Positions 1 to 8,384 are shown, counted from the stretch's first letter. The stretch is DNA of 64,000 bases from Treponema sp. (GCA_009787835.1 WQSN01000002.1:62001-126000), one strand, 5' to 3'. A program made the numbers and translations. Notes: generated from the letters alone by a model not told the origin.

Positions 1-198
1 GAGCTGTTCATATACAATGCCAAGATAAAGCCAGGTCTTTACATTTGCTCCGTCATCCGTGATTGCGTTTTCAAGGAAAGTAACCGCTTCTGAAGGCTTG
101 TTCTGCATAAGCAAATCCTCTCCCCTGGAAAAATTAGATTGACCTGAGACAGGAATTGCCGTTAATACTAATATGTATAAAATAATTTTTTTTATCAA
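1..198 (-). CDS. TPR-type protein with signal peptide, N-terminal part only
   Basis: The minus strand from 198 down to the window edge is open for 66 codons. It begins with a TTG codon preceded by an AGGAAGG Shine-Dalgarno sequence about 6 nt upstream. The product starts with a lysine pair, a hydrophobic stretch of about 15 residues and a VSGQSN-like cleavage region, so it is probably exported. The rest (KPSEAVTFLENAI, then TWLYLGIVYEQL) has the alternating helix pattern of a tetratricopeptide repeat. The C-terminus lies outside the window, so total length and function cannot be given. It is divergent from the phosphoesterase genes to the right. Confidence 0.65.
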   Translation of the reverse strand, partial: MIKKIILYILVLTAIPVSGQSNFSRGEDLLMQNKPSEAVTFLENAITDDGANVKTWLYLGIVYEQL

Positions 199-250
199 AT
201 TGAACCTTCCTGAAACCCCTGTAATAAATTAATATACATTAAGGATAACA

Positions 251-385
251 ATGCCCTGTTTTTATATTATTATCGACAAATTACCGGATGTACATCAGGG
301 TAAAAACCGGGTAATACCCGGCGGTTTTGTAGAAAAAACAGGCATAAAGGTAGAATTTTCATCAGAAAACAGAGGTTTATTTTGA
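251..385 (+). CDS. possible 44-residue leader ORF overlapping the phosphoesterase start
   Basis: An ATG at 251 follows AAGGA with 4-5 nt spacing and opens 44 codons. The stop TGA at 383-385 overlaps the TTG start of the next gene (382-384), the arrangement expected for translational coupling. The product (MPCFYIIIDKLPD...) has no family I recognise, no clear signal peptide and no metal motif. It could be a real micro-protein, a leader peptide that sets translation of the phosphoesterase, or chance. The ribosome site and the stop/start overlap are the only support. Confidence 0.35.
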   Translation: MPCFYIIIDKLPDVHQGKNRVIPGGFVEKTGIKVEFSSENRGLF

Positions 386-1038
386 AAATACTCTGTATTT
401 CCGATCACATCGATCCTCTGGTTTACTCATCGGGCATTAAACAGCGGTTTTCAGACATAGATTTGATACTTTCAGCGGGTGATCTTCCCATGGATTACAT
501 TGATTTTATCGTTTCAAATTTAAATAAACCGCTTTATTTTGTTTTTGGAAATCATCATACAAACGAATTAAAACATTTCAGGAAAATATGGAACAGCGTA
601 ATCATAGAAATTGATAATGAATTTTTCTGCTGCGGCGCGGTACATGCCGGAACAAAGGTAAGGACAGAAGGAAATTTAATAATAGCAGGTCTTGGCGGTT
701 CAATGCGCTACAACGGCGGCTTGAATCAATTTACAGATTTTCAGATGTTTTTTGAAGCCGTAAAGCTTATGCCGCGCCTTTTATGGAACAGGATTTTTCA
801 CGGACGTTATCTGGATATACTTCTGACACACGCGCCGCCAAAGGGCATACATGACAAAAACGATAAATGTCACCTGGGTTTTAAGGCTTTTCTATGGTTT
901 ATGAAAACATTCAGACCCAGGTATCTTGTACATGGCCATATTCATCTGTATGATCTTTCTGATGTACGCTGTACCGATTACGCGGGCACTACTGTTATAA
1001 ACGCGTATAGTCACTATGTTTTTGAATTCGGGGAATAA
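382..1038 (+). CDS. calcineurin-like metallophosphoesterase
   Basis: The 218-residue product carries the conserved blocks of the calcineurin-like phosphoesterase superfamily in order: SDHID near residues 7-11, AGD near 32-34, FGNHH near 56-60, THAPP near 150 and GHIH near 185. These residues normally hold two metal ions. The enzyme therefore probably hydrolyses a phosphomonoester or diester; the substrate cannot be told from sequence. No signal peptide is visible, so it is cytoplasmic. The start is TTG at 382, next to AGAGG. It overlaps the small ORF before it, and the ParB-fold gene follows after a single base, so the pair is likely one transcript. Confidence 0.8.
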   Translation: MKILCISDHIDPLVYSSGIKQRFSDIDLILSAGDLPMDYIDFIVSNLNKPLYFVFGNHHTNELKHFRKIWNSVIIEIDNEFFCCGAVHAGTKVRTEGNLIIAGLGGSMRYNGGLNQFTDFQMFFEAVKLMPRLLWNRIFHGRYLDILLTHAPPKGIHDKNDKCHLGFKAFLWFMKTFRPRYLVHGHIHLYDLSDVRCTDYAGTTVINAYSHYVFEFGE

Positions 1039-1039
1039 G

Positions 1040-1972
1040 ATGGAGATAAGCGCCGTAAGCCAGCAGGCGGAAGATGATTTCTCAAGGGCAAGAGGCAGGG
1101 CAATACTTTCGCATATTCAGCATTTTATGAACACAGATCGCAACAAACTGCTTTCATTTAACGATGTCAAGGATATACTGAAACCAAAGAACGAAGTCTA
1201 CAGGGGAAGCCAGGTAGTGCCGATAGATTTGATCGTCGGCAGCGAAGGGCGTTATCACGATTTTAATAAATATTTTCTTCCAAAGAGAGAACACCTTCGC
1301 AGCCGCTGGAAAAGAGTTGACGAAGCCCATATCAAGGATATAATTCTTCCGCCCATTCAGTTATACGAAATCGGAGGCGCTTATTTTGTCCGCGACGGGA
1401 ACCACCGCGTATCAGTGTCAAAAGCGCAGGGCGTTGAATTTATAGATGCGGTTGTAACAGGTCTTGCGACAGAGATTAATATAAAACCTTCCATGACCAC
1501 CGATGAACTCCGCGAAGCCCTGATTAAATATGAAAAAAATATTTTTTACGAGAAAACAGGCTTCGGCGCCCAGACAGATTATTGGGATCTTAACTTCAGC
1601 TCTCCTGGACGTTATGATGTAATTTACAATCATATACTTGTTCATAAATATTATTTGAATGAAACCAGGGAAGATGAAATCCCCTTTAATGAAGCGCTTG
1701 TTTCCTGGTATAACAATGTTTATAATCCTGTAATAACGATAATCAGGGATGAATGGCACCTTGCCAATTTCCCCGGAAGAACTGAAGCCGATCTTTATGT
1801 GTGGATTATCAAACACTGGGATCTTCTCAAAAGGAAATACGGCGCGTACTCCCTTGTAAATGCCGCGGGAGATTTTTCCAGAAAGTACGGCCAGGAAAAA
1901 GGCAGGTTCAGGCGGCTTCTGGTCATGTTAGCCGACAGAATTTTTAAAGGCAATAAATTTTATAAAAAATAA
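1040..1972 (+). CDS. ParB/sulfiredoxin-fold protein (DUF4032-like)
   Basis: I chose the ATG at 1040 (one base after the previous stop, with GGGGAAT upstream) over an earlier in-frame ATG at 1016 that overlaps the phosphoesterase. The 310-residue product contains YRGSQVVPIDLIVGSEGRY, a DFNKYFLP block and then YFVRDGNHRVSVSKAQG, the helix-turn signature of ParB-like and sulfiredoxin-like domains. The combination resembles DUF4032-type proteins known from other phyla. Such domains can bind nucleotide or DNA, but no activity can be assigned here. The C-terminal 130 residues are basic and helical. The gene is co-directional with the phosphoesterase and pyridoxal kinase. Confidence 0.65.
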   Translation: MEISAVSQQAEDDFSRARGRAILSHIQHFMNTDRNKLLSFNDVKDILKPKNEVYRGSQVVPIDLIVGSEGRYHDFNKYFLPKREHLRSRWKRVDEAHIKDIILPPIQLYEIGGAYFVRDGNHRVSVSKAQGVEFIDAVVTGLATEINIKPSMTTDELREALIKYEKNIFYEKTGFGAQTDYWDLNFSSPGRYDVIYNHILVHKYYLNETREDEIPFNEALVSWYNNVYNPVITIIRDEWHLANFPGRTEADLYVWIIKHWDLLKRKYGAYSLVNAAGDFSRKYGQEKGRFRRLLVMLADRIFKGNKFYKK

Positions 1973-2035
1973 ATTTGTAACCATAAAGCCGCCGGTTTTA
2001 TGGACAAACAAAAAATATTTATTAAAGGGTTTCAG

Positions 2036-2932
2036 ATGGCGGTTCTTTCAATTCAGTCGCATGTGGTTTTCGGTTACGCGGGAAATACCGCAGCAGTTTT
2101 TCCTTTGCAGAGGCTTGGACGGGAAGTTTGGGCGATTAACACTGTAGAATTTTCAAATCATACAGGCTACGGCTCATGGAGAGGAAAAGTCTTGGGCGCA
2201 GAGCTTGTTTCGGATCTTGTAGCGGGACTTGAAGACAGAGGCGTTCTTGGCCGCTGCGAAGCAGTGCTTTCAGGCTACCTTGGAGATGCAGCTTCAGGCG
2301 GAGCAATTATTGACGCTGTAAAAAAAGTAAAAAAAGAAAACCCGGGCTCGCTTTACTGCTGCGATCCTGTAATGGGAGACACCGGCAGAGGTTTTTATGT
2401 AAAGCCCGGTATACCTGACATGTTTAAAAACGAACTCCTTCCGTTAGCTGATATAGTATGCCCCAACCAGTTTGAGCTTGAAGCGCTGACAGACATTAAA
2501 ATAAATTCAGTTAATGACGCAATCAGGGCTGTAAATGTTCTGCATGAAAGGGGAGTATCCATCGCGCTTGTTACAAGTTTCAGGGAGACAGAAGGCAAAC
2601 TGGGAATGATTGTATCAGATAAAAACAATTATTATAAAATTACCACTCCTGAACTGCCATTGGGTTACGGAGCCGCAGGCACAGGGGACATGACCTCGGC
2701 TATATTTTTATCGCGCTATCTTGAGACAAAAGACATTGAAAAAACCCTGGAACTCTGTACAGCGTCCATATATGGAATACTGGAAGCGAGTTACATGGCA
2801 TCCGGTTCAGCAGATTTATTTACAGCGTCTGACACGAATAATAATTTCCGTTTTGAACTGAAAATTATAGAAACCCAAAAAGAACTTGATTCTCCTTCGC
2901 GTCTTTTTAAAGCGGAAAAAATAAATACATGA
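2036..2932 (+). CDS. pdxY: pyridoxal kinase
   Basis: This protein phosphorylates pyridoxal to pyridoxal 5'-phosphate in the vitamin B6 salvage pathway. It belongs to the ribokinase-like superfamily. It opens with MAVLSIQSHVVFGYAGN, the typical PdxY start, followed by NTVEFSNHTGYG. It ends with the ATP-binding anion hole GYGAAGTGDMTSA near residue 225. I prefer the ATG at 2036 (AAAGGG about 8 nt upstream) to the one at 2000, because 2036 matches the family start. The product of 298 residues is close to the usual 285-290. The stop overlaps the start of the M28 peptidase gene by 4 bp, so the two are probably co-translated. Confidence 0.9.
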   Translation: MAVLSIQSHVVFGYAGNTAAVFPLQRLGREVWAINTVEFSNHTGYGSWRGKVLGAELVSDLVAGLEDRGVLGRCEAVLSGYLGDAASGGAIIDAVKKVKKENPGSLYCCDPVMGDTGRGFYVKPGIPDMFKNELLPLADIVCPNQFELEALTDIKINSVNDAIRAVNVLHERGVSIALVTSFRETEGKLGMIVSDKNNYYKITTPELPLGYGAAGTGDMTSAIFLSRYLETKDIEKTLELCTASIYGILEASYMASGSADLFTASDTNNNFRFELKIIETQKELDSPSRLFKAEKINT

Positions 2933-3861
2933 AAATACCAATAAAAAGCCACTGGGCCGAAAAGGGTCCCTATGAGCACTATTTTGATTTTATAGCAGCT
3001 GACGCAGACCGTTATGCGATACTTACCAGTCATATAAAAACACTAAAATTAAATTCGGCCGTTATCACTGCCGCAGGAAACCGTCATATATTTATTTTTC
3101 CGCCGCATCATAAAACATCAGGGTGCGCGGACGGTATTTTCCCGTTCATGGACAGAAGCCCGTATTTGCTCGCGGCCCATTATGACCGCGTATCAGGCAG
3201 CCCGGGCGCGAATGACAACAGCATAGCCGTCTTTCAACTGCTGAACGCCGCATTAATCCTCGCCGAACGGGGAGTTGACCAATGGATTATACTCTTTACC
3301 GACAAGGAAGAACTTAAAGCCGGCGAAAGTTATGAAGACCAGGGCTCATACACTCTGGCGTCTAACTTTAAATCCTGGGGCATTGAAAAGGCGAAAATAT
3401 ATAATTTTGATGTATGCGGCTGCGGCAATTCATTTATTTTTTCGACTACTACAGATCATATATTAAAAAATTCTGATCGCCCAAATATACAAAATGTACG
3501 GGAAAATATTATTAAGTTAAGGGATCACGCCCTTGATACCGCGCAAAACATGCAGCTTGAAAAAGTTCTTCTCGCTCCTACCCCGTTTTCAGATGACATC
3601 GGTTTCCTTCGCGCCGGTCTTGCGGCCCAGACCGTAACAATTCTCCCCGAAAAAGAAGCTGATAAATACGAATCTCTTCTCCGATGCCGCCCGGATTTCG
3701 CGGATATAATCATTTCAGGCGCAATTAAAACACCCGCAGAATACCTCCGCCTCCCTGAAACCTGGAAAAGCCTTAACAGCGCCGCCGACACCCATACGCG
3801 TCTTACACCGCAGCACTTCGAGCAGGTAGTAAGGTTTATGGTGGAGTTGTGCAGGAAGTGA
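2929..3861 (+). CDS. M28-family zinc peptidase-like protein
   Basis: The 310-residue protein shows the five metal-ligand positions of M28 aminopeptidases: AHYD (H84, D86), GANDNS (D96), DKEE (E127 and E128), FDVCG (D161) and a histidine near the C-terminus in ADTHTRL. It is therefore likely a co-catalytic zinc aminopeptidase or a related amidohydrolase such as a glutaminyl-cyclase-like enzyme. There is no signal peptide, so it should act in the cytoplasm. A cluster of cysteines (CGCG) follows the D161 ligand. The start ATG overlaps the pdxY stop (ATGA), which implies coupled expression. The substrate is unknown. Confidence 0.75.
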   Translation: MKIPIKSHWAEKGPYEHYFDFIAADADRYAILTSHIKTLKLNSAVITAAGNRHIFIFPPHHKTSGCADGIFPFMDRSPYLLAAHYDRVSGSPGANDNSIAVFQLLNAALILAERGVDQWIILFTDKEELKAGESYEDQGSYTLASNFKSWGIEKAKIYNFDVCGCGNSFIFSTTTDHILKNSDRPNIQNVRENIIKLRDHALDTAQNMQLEKVLLAPTPFSDDIGFLRAGLAAQTVTILPEKEADKYESLLRCRPDFADIIISGAIKTPAEYLRLPETWKSLNSAADTHTRLTPQHFEQVVRFMVELCRK

Positions 3862-3875
3862 GATAATTCATATCA

Positions 3876-3904
3876 TTGCCCCAACCGGATAAATCTGCTA
3901 ATAT
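3876..3904 (+). promoter_or_regulatory. sigma-70-type promoter for the ThuA/SDR genes
   Basis: TTGCCC at 3876-3881 and TAATAT at 3899-3904 are separated by 17 bp, 30 bp before the ATG of the ThuA gene. A good AAAGGAA ribosome site follows at about 3921. Confidence 0.6.
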
Positions 3905-3933
3905 ACTCCATAATCAACAATAAAGGAATAACA

Positions 3934-4614
3934 ATGAAAATACTTCTAATCTGTGACGATTATTGGCATCCCGGGCAAGTCCCAATCGACGGCATCGCTC
4001 CCTTACGCGCTCAGGGGTTTGAATTTGATATAATCTCCGACGCGAACGATTTTAAACCAGACATGCTTTCAGGTTATTCCGTTGTTCTATTGGTAAAATC
4101 TGATCAGGCAAGCCAGAAGGACGATACAGGCTGGAAAACCGAAGAAGTGCAGAGGGCTTTTGTCTCTTATGTGGAAAACGGCGGCGGACTTTTGGCTGTC
4201 CACAGCGGAATTGTAGCAGGCGGGAAAACGCAGACGCTTGACAATCTTATTGGCTGTAAGTTCATTTATCATCCGCATGACTGCCCGGTTACTGTCCAGC
4301 CCTTAAAACCCCATCCTGTAACAGAGGGAGTGCAGATGTTCTGCGAAACCGATGAGCATTACAGGATTCAAATACTCTCGCAGGACGCGGATATTTTAAT
4401 CGCGTCATATTCGCCCGCGCAGGGAGTTGAAGAAAAATTCAAGGAGGATCCATATAACAATACTCCCGCGTGCATTTGCCCGGCCTGCCTTGTGCGCACG
4501 CAGGGCAAGGGGCGCGTATGCACGCTGACACCCGGCCATTTGCTGCCTGTCTGGCTGAACCCTCAATTTCAGCTAACATTATCCAACGCTCTGCGATGGT
4601 GCGCGGGCGGATAA
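3934..4614 (+). CDS. ThuA-domain protein (trehalose-utilisation type)
   Basis: The 226-residue protein begins MKILLICDDYWHPGQV and has the class-I glutamine-amidotransferase-like fold of ThuA proteins: a D-rich N-terminal strand, a GYSVVLLVKSD block near residue 48, ENGGGLLAVHSG near 86-98, HPHDCPV near 115 and KPHPVTEG near 128. ThuA proteins accompany sugar-oxidation loci in rhizobia, but their reaction is not firmly known. Two tandem SDR genes follow directly and could supply or use a keto-sugar. A good Shine-Dalgarno AAAGGAA and a promoter precede it. No signal peptide is seen. Confidence 0.8.
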   Translation: MKILLICDDYWHPGQVPIDGIAPLRAQGFEFDIISDANDFKPDMLSGYSVVLLVKSDQASQKDDTGWKTEEVQRAFVSYVENGGGLLAVHSGIVAGGKTQTLDNLIGCKFIYHPHDCPVTVQPLKPHPVTEGVQMFCETDEHYRIQILSQDADILIASYSPAQGVEEKFKEDPYNNTPACICPACLVRTQGKGRVCTLTPGHLLPVWLNPQFQLTLSNALRWCAGG

Positions 4615-4636
4615 ATCCGGAAAAAGGAACGTAAAA

Positions 4637-5359
4637 ATGCCGAACGTTGTAATAAGCGGAGCGGACAGGGGGCTGGGGCTATCTCTATGCAGGGAATTTC
4701 TAAAACGCGGCTGGAAAGTTTTCGCGGGTAAATACCTGGAAGATTACAATCTGCTTGATGATCTCCGCAAAGACAATTCAAATCTATATATAATAAAACT
4801 GGATGTAAGTTCTGCTGACAGTATCACCGCTTTCAAAAACGAAGTTTTAAAAATAACAGATTCCATTTCCATGCTGATCTCCAACGCTGCATTAATGGGT
4901 CCTGTTAAATGCGATCTGTATGATCCTCCCATGGATCTGGAAGCTGTGTGGGCATCCTTCAGCGTCAACGCGCTCGGACCTGTATGCCTGACGGAAAGTT
5001 TTCTGCCTTTGATGGACAGAGACGCTTTAAAACGGCTTTGTTATATATCAAGCGAAGTGTCCAGCATAACGCTTATGAAACACCGCGGCGACAGCCCGTA
5101 CCCGTATCCAATGAGCAAGGCTTCCCTTAATATGGGCGTAAGATTACTGCACAATCAGTTATACCCTCAGGGTTATACCTTCCGCCTGTTCCATCCCGGC
5201 TGGATGAAACGCCGAATGCAGGACGGCACGCTCTCTGAAAGCGCTCTTTACGATCCTGATTTTACGGGCGAAATAGCGGCAAGATTCTTTGAAACACCGT
5301 TAGACGACGAGCTAAGGCTTGTAATGGTGGATTATAACGGCTATGAATGGACATTCTAA
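4637..5359 (+). CDS. short-chain dehydrogenase/reductase
   Basis: This is a classical SDR of 240 residues. The cofactor loop GADRGLG lies at residues 8-14, the NAA motif (SNAALMG) near 84-90, the catalytic serine in ISSEVSS near 138, and the YPMSK active-site Tyr/Lys near 155-159. It should oxidise or reduce a carbonyl/alcohol with NAD(P)(H), probably a sugar or polyol given the ThuA neighbour. The ATG follows AAAAAGGAACG. A second, degenerate copy starts two bases after this stop codon, so the pair arose by tandem duplication or fused-function divergence. Confidence 0.85.
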   Translation: MPNVVISGADRGLGLSLCREFLKRGWKVFAGKYLEDYNLLDDLRKDNSNLYIIKLDVSSADSITAFKNEVLKITDSISMLISNAALMGPVKCDLYDPPMDLEAVWASFSVNALGPVCLTESFLPLMDRDALKRLCYISSEVSSITLMKHRGDSPYPYPMSKASLNMGVRLLHNQLYPQGYTFRLFHPGWMKRRMQDGTLSESALYDPDFTGEIAARFFETPLDDELRLVMVDYNGYEWTF

Positions 5360-5360
5360 G

Positions 5361-6017
5361 ATGAAAGATACAGTATTGATTACCTGCTTTAACAAACCAT
5401 TTGACGAAAAACTGGCCGCGGCATTTGTTCAGCGCGGATTCCGCGTTTACGCGATGGGAAGCAAACACGCGCAGGGAGTTACTCTTCTGCCCTGCGCGGC
5501 GGACGAGGCATCCTGCGCGCTCAGGGAAAAGGAAGGGAAACTGGATTTCCTTCTTGACACAACAGACACGGACGAAGAGCAGGATAATTTTACTGTCCGC
5601 TGCGGCATAAACCCGCAAGTAATGGAGCGCGTTTTCAGGCAAAATGTGCTGCGTTCCATGTCATTGCTTGAAGCATTCCTGCCGCTGCTGGATGAAGGCG
5701 AAGGTAAACGCCTCTTTTACCTGACAAGCGCAAAAAGCTCAATAAATGAGACCCGCCGCATCGATCATTTCGGATACAACATGAGCAAGACCGCCCTTCA
5801 CCAGTTCATTCAAATGACACGTAACAAACTTTTTGACAAGGGTTATACATTCCGTGTTTTTGATCCAGTTTATGATGAAGCCGCTCCTGAAGACGCAGCG
5901 CAAAGCGCTTTTAACTATATCACGCGCAGACGGGGGACGGAGAATAACGACCCTAAACGTGATGATGAAGATAACCTTGTCTTCCGCGACGCATTTGGAA
6001 GGCAACACTGCTGGTAA
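5361..6017 (+). CDS. degenerate SDR paralogue without a Gly-rich cofactor loop
   Basis: The 218-residue product (start at ATG 5361, one base after the previous stop) aligns by eye with the preceding SDR: strand-helix N-terminus, LLEAFLPLL, LTSAKSS, YNMSK and the closing KGYTFRVFDP, which parallels QGYTFRLFHP. The dinucleotide loop GxxxGxG is replaced by CFNKPFD, and the NAG/NAA motif is missing. The Ser and Tyr/Lys positions are kept. This suggests a partner or regulatory subunit rather than a normal dehydrogenase, possibly forming a heterodimer with its neighbour. I infer homology from shared motif order only. Confidence 0.65.
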   Translation: MKDTVLITCFNKPFDEKLAAAFVQRGFRVYAMGSKHAQGVTLLPCAADEASCALREKEGKLDFLLDTTDTDEEQDNFTVRCGINPQVMERVFRQNVLRSMSLLEAFLPLLDEGEGKRLFYLTSAKSSINETRRIDHFGYNMSKTALHQFIQMTRNKLFDKGYTFRVFDPVYDEAAPEDAAQSAFNYITRRRGTENNDPKRDDEDNLVFRDAFGRQHCW

Positions 6018-6080
6018 CGCGCGCTTCACCAATTAACTAAATACATGTAATATTAATAAAACAAACTCAAGGAGATTAAT

Positions 6081-6542
6081 ATGAAAGGATTATTAAAAAC
6101 CAGTGAAATTATTCAGGTCGGCATTATTGTAAAAAATATTGAAAAAACAAAAACCAAATGGGCGGATTTTTTCGGCGTCCCGGTTCCGCCGACAGTTGAC
6201 GCAGGCGATTATGAGATTACCCAGACCAAGTATAAGGGAAAAGGAGCGCCAAAAGCAAAATGCAAAATGGCCTTCTTCAGCGCAGGGGCGAACATGCAGC
6301 TTGAATTAATTCAGCCCAATGGCGAAAAAAGCACCTGGCAGGATTTTCTCGACACTAAAGGCGAAGGAATCCACCATATCGCTTTTAAAGTAAAAGATAC
6401 TGAAGCCATTCTTGAAACATGCAGGGAAAAGGGAATTAAATGCGTCCAGCAGGGAAAATACGGCGATGCAAGCGGCGAATACGCGTATCTGGATGCGGTA
6501 AAAGATTTAAAGTGCATTGTAGAAACGCTTGAAAGTTATTAG
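6081..6542 (+). CDS. VOC-superfamily (glyoxalase/epimerase-like) protein
   Basis: The protein has 153 residues, the size of a two-module vicinal-oxygen-chelate protein. The N-terminal module starts IIQVGIIVKNIEKTKTKWADFFG, and the second starts GEGIHHIAFKVKDTEAILE near residue 97. Metal-ligand candidates are Q12, E75 (MQLELIQ), H98 or H99, and E147 near the end. The pattern is closest to methylmalonyl-CoA epimerase and glyoxalase-I-like proteins, but the substrate is unknown. A strong AAGGAG site precedes the ATG. It stands alone between the SDR pair and a hairpin at 6564-6598. Confidence 0.75.
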   Translation: MKGLLKTSEIIQVGIIVKNIEKTKTKWADFFGVPVPPTVDAGDYEITQTKYKGKGAPKAKCKMAFFSAGANMQLELIQPNGEKSTWQDFLDTKGEGIHHIAFKVKDTEAILETCREKGIKCVQQGKYGDASGEYAYLDAVKDLKCIVETLESY

Positions 6543-6563
6543 CCTTCTTCAATATTAATCAGT

Positions 6564-6598
6564 GTCTGTCCACAAAGTCGGTTACTTTGCGGACAGAC
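6564..6598 (+). terminator. strong hairpin without U-tract between VOC and ATP-grasp genes
   Basis: GTCTGTCC (6564-6571) pairs with GGACAGAC (6591-6598), and CAAAGT pairs with ACTTTG inside it, with one A-C mismatch and a 5-nt loop. No T-run follows on the plus strand. It could act as a weak terminator, an mRNA stabiliser or a repeat unit. Confidence 0.5.
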
Positions 6599-6632
6599 CT
6601 TGCATTCCATGGATAAGGCGGAAATTAATAAA

Positions 6633-8384
6633 ATGAAAGAAACCATTATAATCCTTGGCGCCGGCGTAATGCAGGGACCGGCTATCAGAATAGCGAAAGA
6701 ACTCGGCTACTACGCAATAGCGCTGGACGGCAGTTCTTCCGCTCCGTACATTCACATGGCAGACAGATTTGAACAAATCGATCTGAAAGATAAAGAAGCG
6801 ATAGAAACATTCGCACGCTCTCTTCAAAGTGAATGCGTTCATTTGGGAATCATGACAGCAGGAACAGATTTTTCCGCAAGCGTCGCATGGACCGCGGAAA
6901 AATTGGGTCTCCCCGGCATTCCCTACGAAGCTGCTCTGAACGCATCGGACAAGTCAAGGATGCGCGAGTGCTTTAAAAAAAATGGTTTGCCTTCTCCTGA
7001 TTTTTTTACAATCACTGAAGATATATTACGCTCTATTCCGCAGAATGAAATTTCACCACTTGCCCGATTATCACACTCCCTGCTCCCCGCTCCCCGCTCC
7101 CTCTCTTTCCCCCTGGTAATAAAACCAGTAGACAATATGGGAAGCCGCGGATGCAGGCGTGTAGACAGTATCGAAGAATTTTATAAAGCTGCGGAAGTTG
7201 CGATTGGTTTTTCACGTTCAGGGCGGGTTATTGTGGAAGCCTATATGGAAGGACCGGAATTTTCTGTTGACGCGATTGTGTATCATGGAGAAATTACAAT
7301 CTGCGGTCTTGCTGACAGGCATATTTTTTTCCCGCCATACTTTATTGAAATGGGGCATACCATGCCGACTCAAATCAATACTGATAAACAGGAGGCAATA
7401 CTTGATACATTCCGCGCCGGAGTACGCGCTCTTGGGCTTGCGGGCAAGGAAAATATCGGCGCGGCAAAGGGTGATATTAAATTAACGGAGAATGGACCAA
7501 TGATTGGCGAAATAGCCGCACGTTTATCCGGCGGATATATGTCAGGCTGGACATACCCGTATTCATCAGGCGTACAGCCGGTAAGAGCCGCGATTCTTGC
7601 CGCGATGGGCAGAAAACCTGACTGCCTTATCCCTGAAAAAACAGAAACATGCGCTGAACGAGCCTTTATCTCCATTCCGGGAACAGTTAAAGCAATAACC
7701 GGCGCTGAACAGGCTAAAAATCTTCTATATGTAAATGATTTCTTTTTGCGTATTACAGAAGGCGGCAAGGTATCCTTTCCGGAAAACAATGTAACAAAAT
7801 GCGGCAATATCATCGCTTCAGCCCCGGACAGGGAAACCGCGATAAAAGCTGCAGAAACCGCAGCCCGCTCAATTTTAATCAAACTCGATCCCGCAGATCA
7901 GCAAACAGCGAATTTTCTTTCCATATGTAATCTCAATAAAAAAAGCACAGACATAGAGACACAAAGTAAAATTACAAATTCTCCTGAAACTAACAAACAA
8001 GTTTATTCTCAGGATTTCCCGCCGGACGCTTTCCAATTAACAGACGAATTAATAGAAACCCTAAACCAGCTACCAGACCCCCCACTCCCCACTCCCTACT
8101 CCCCATTCCCTACTCCCCACTCCCCACTCCCCACCGCAATCATCACCCCATTCCCTACATTCACTTCATCCGGCCTAACCGATTACATGGGCAGAACTGT
8201 AGAAGAAGCCATTGAAGCTGTCCGGTTACTGACAGGGCTTCCTTTACCTGTAAGTGAAACTATTTGCAATTCGCATGAATTTGCCGAAAATAAAATAATA
8301 CTGGGACGTTCATTCTGGGTCGCGTTTATCCGCGGATCATACCAGGGAGCGATCTACTACATCGAGAATTTGGGAGTAAAATGA
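6633..8384 (+). CDS. ATP-grasp carboxylate ligase with repeat-derived linkers
   Basis: An N-terminal pre-ATP-grasp domain starts KETIIILGAGVMQGP. The ATP-grasp core follows: FPLVIKPVDNMGSRG, a VEAYMEGPEFSVD block, and the metal ligands in KLTENGPMIGEIAARLSGG. These enzymes join a carboxylate to an amine, thiol or similar through an acyl-phosphate. Two proline/serine-rich segments interrupt the fold, just before LVIKP and near residue 500. Both are encoded by 7-bp CTCCCC-type repeats. I chose ATG 6633 because homologues start near KETIII; ATG 6609 is an alternative. The stop overlaps the amidase start (ATGA), linking it to cell-wall genes. Confidence 0.75.
   Translation: MKETIIILGAGVMQGPAIRIAKELGYYAIALDGSSSAPYIHMADRFEQIDLKDKEAIETFARSLQSECVHLGIMTAGTDFSASVAWTAEKLGLPGIPYEAALNASDKSRMRECFKKNGLPSPDFFTITEDILRSIPQNEISPLARLSHSLLPAPRSLSFPLVIKPVDNMGSRGCRRVDSIEEFYKAAEVAIGFSRSGRVIVEAYMEGPEFSVDAIVYHGEITICGLADRHIFFPPYFIEMGHTMPTQINTDKQEAILDTFRAGVRALGLAGKENIGAAKGDIKLTENGPMIGEIAARLSGGYMSGWTYPYSSGVQPVRAAILAAMGRKPDCLIPEKTETCAERAFISIPGTVKAITGAEQAKNLLYVNDFFLRITEGGKVSFPENNVTKCGNIIASAPDRETAIKAAETAARSILIKLDPADQQTANFLSICNLNKKSTDIETQSKITNSPETNKQVYSQDFPPDAFQLTDELIETLNQLPDPPLPTPYSPFPTPHSPLPTAIITPFPTFTSSGLTDYMGRTVEEAIEAVRLLTGLPLPVSETICNSHEFAENKIILGRSFWVAFIRGSYQGAIYYIENLGVK
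7076..7103 (+). repeat. heptanucleotide repeat tract 1 (CTCCCCG-type)
   Basis: Four consecutive 7-bp units CTCCCTG, CTCCCCG, CTCCCCG, CTCCCTC lie inside the ATP-grasp gene and encode part of an LPAPRS-type linker. Because 7 is not a multiple of 3, the unit is read in successive frames without a stop. Confidence 0.8.
8085..8133 (+). repeat. heptanucleotide repeat tract 2 (CTCCCCA-type)
   Basis: Seven units in perfect 7-bp register (consensus CTCCCCA; variants CTCCCTA and TTCCCTA) lie in the 3' third of the same ATP-grasp gene. They encode a Pro/Thr/Ser-rich linker. C-rich flanks extend the tract slightly on both sides. Confidence 0.85.

Noticed and set aside
1418-1816. 132-codon minus-strand frame inside the ParB-fold gene
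   Set aside because: Antisense to a well-supported gene, without a ribosome site and without a recognisable domain.
7370-7882. 170-codon minus-strand frame inside the ATP-grasp gene
   Set aside because: The plus-strand frame has clear ATP-grasp motifs; this is an antisense shadow.
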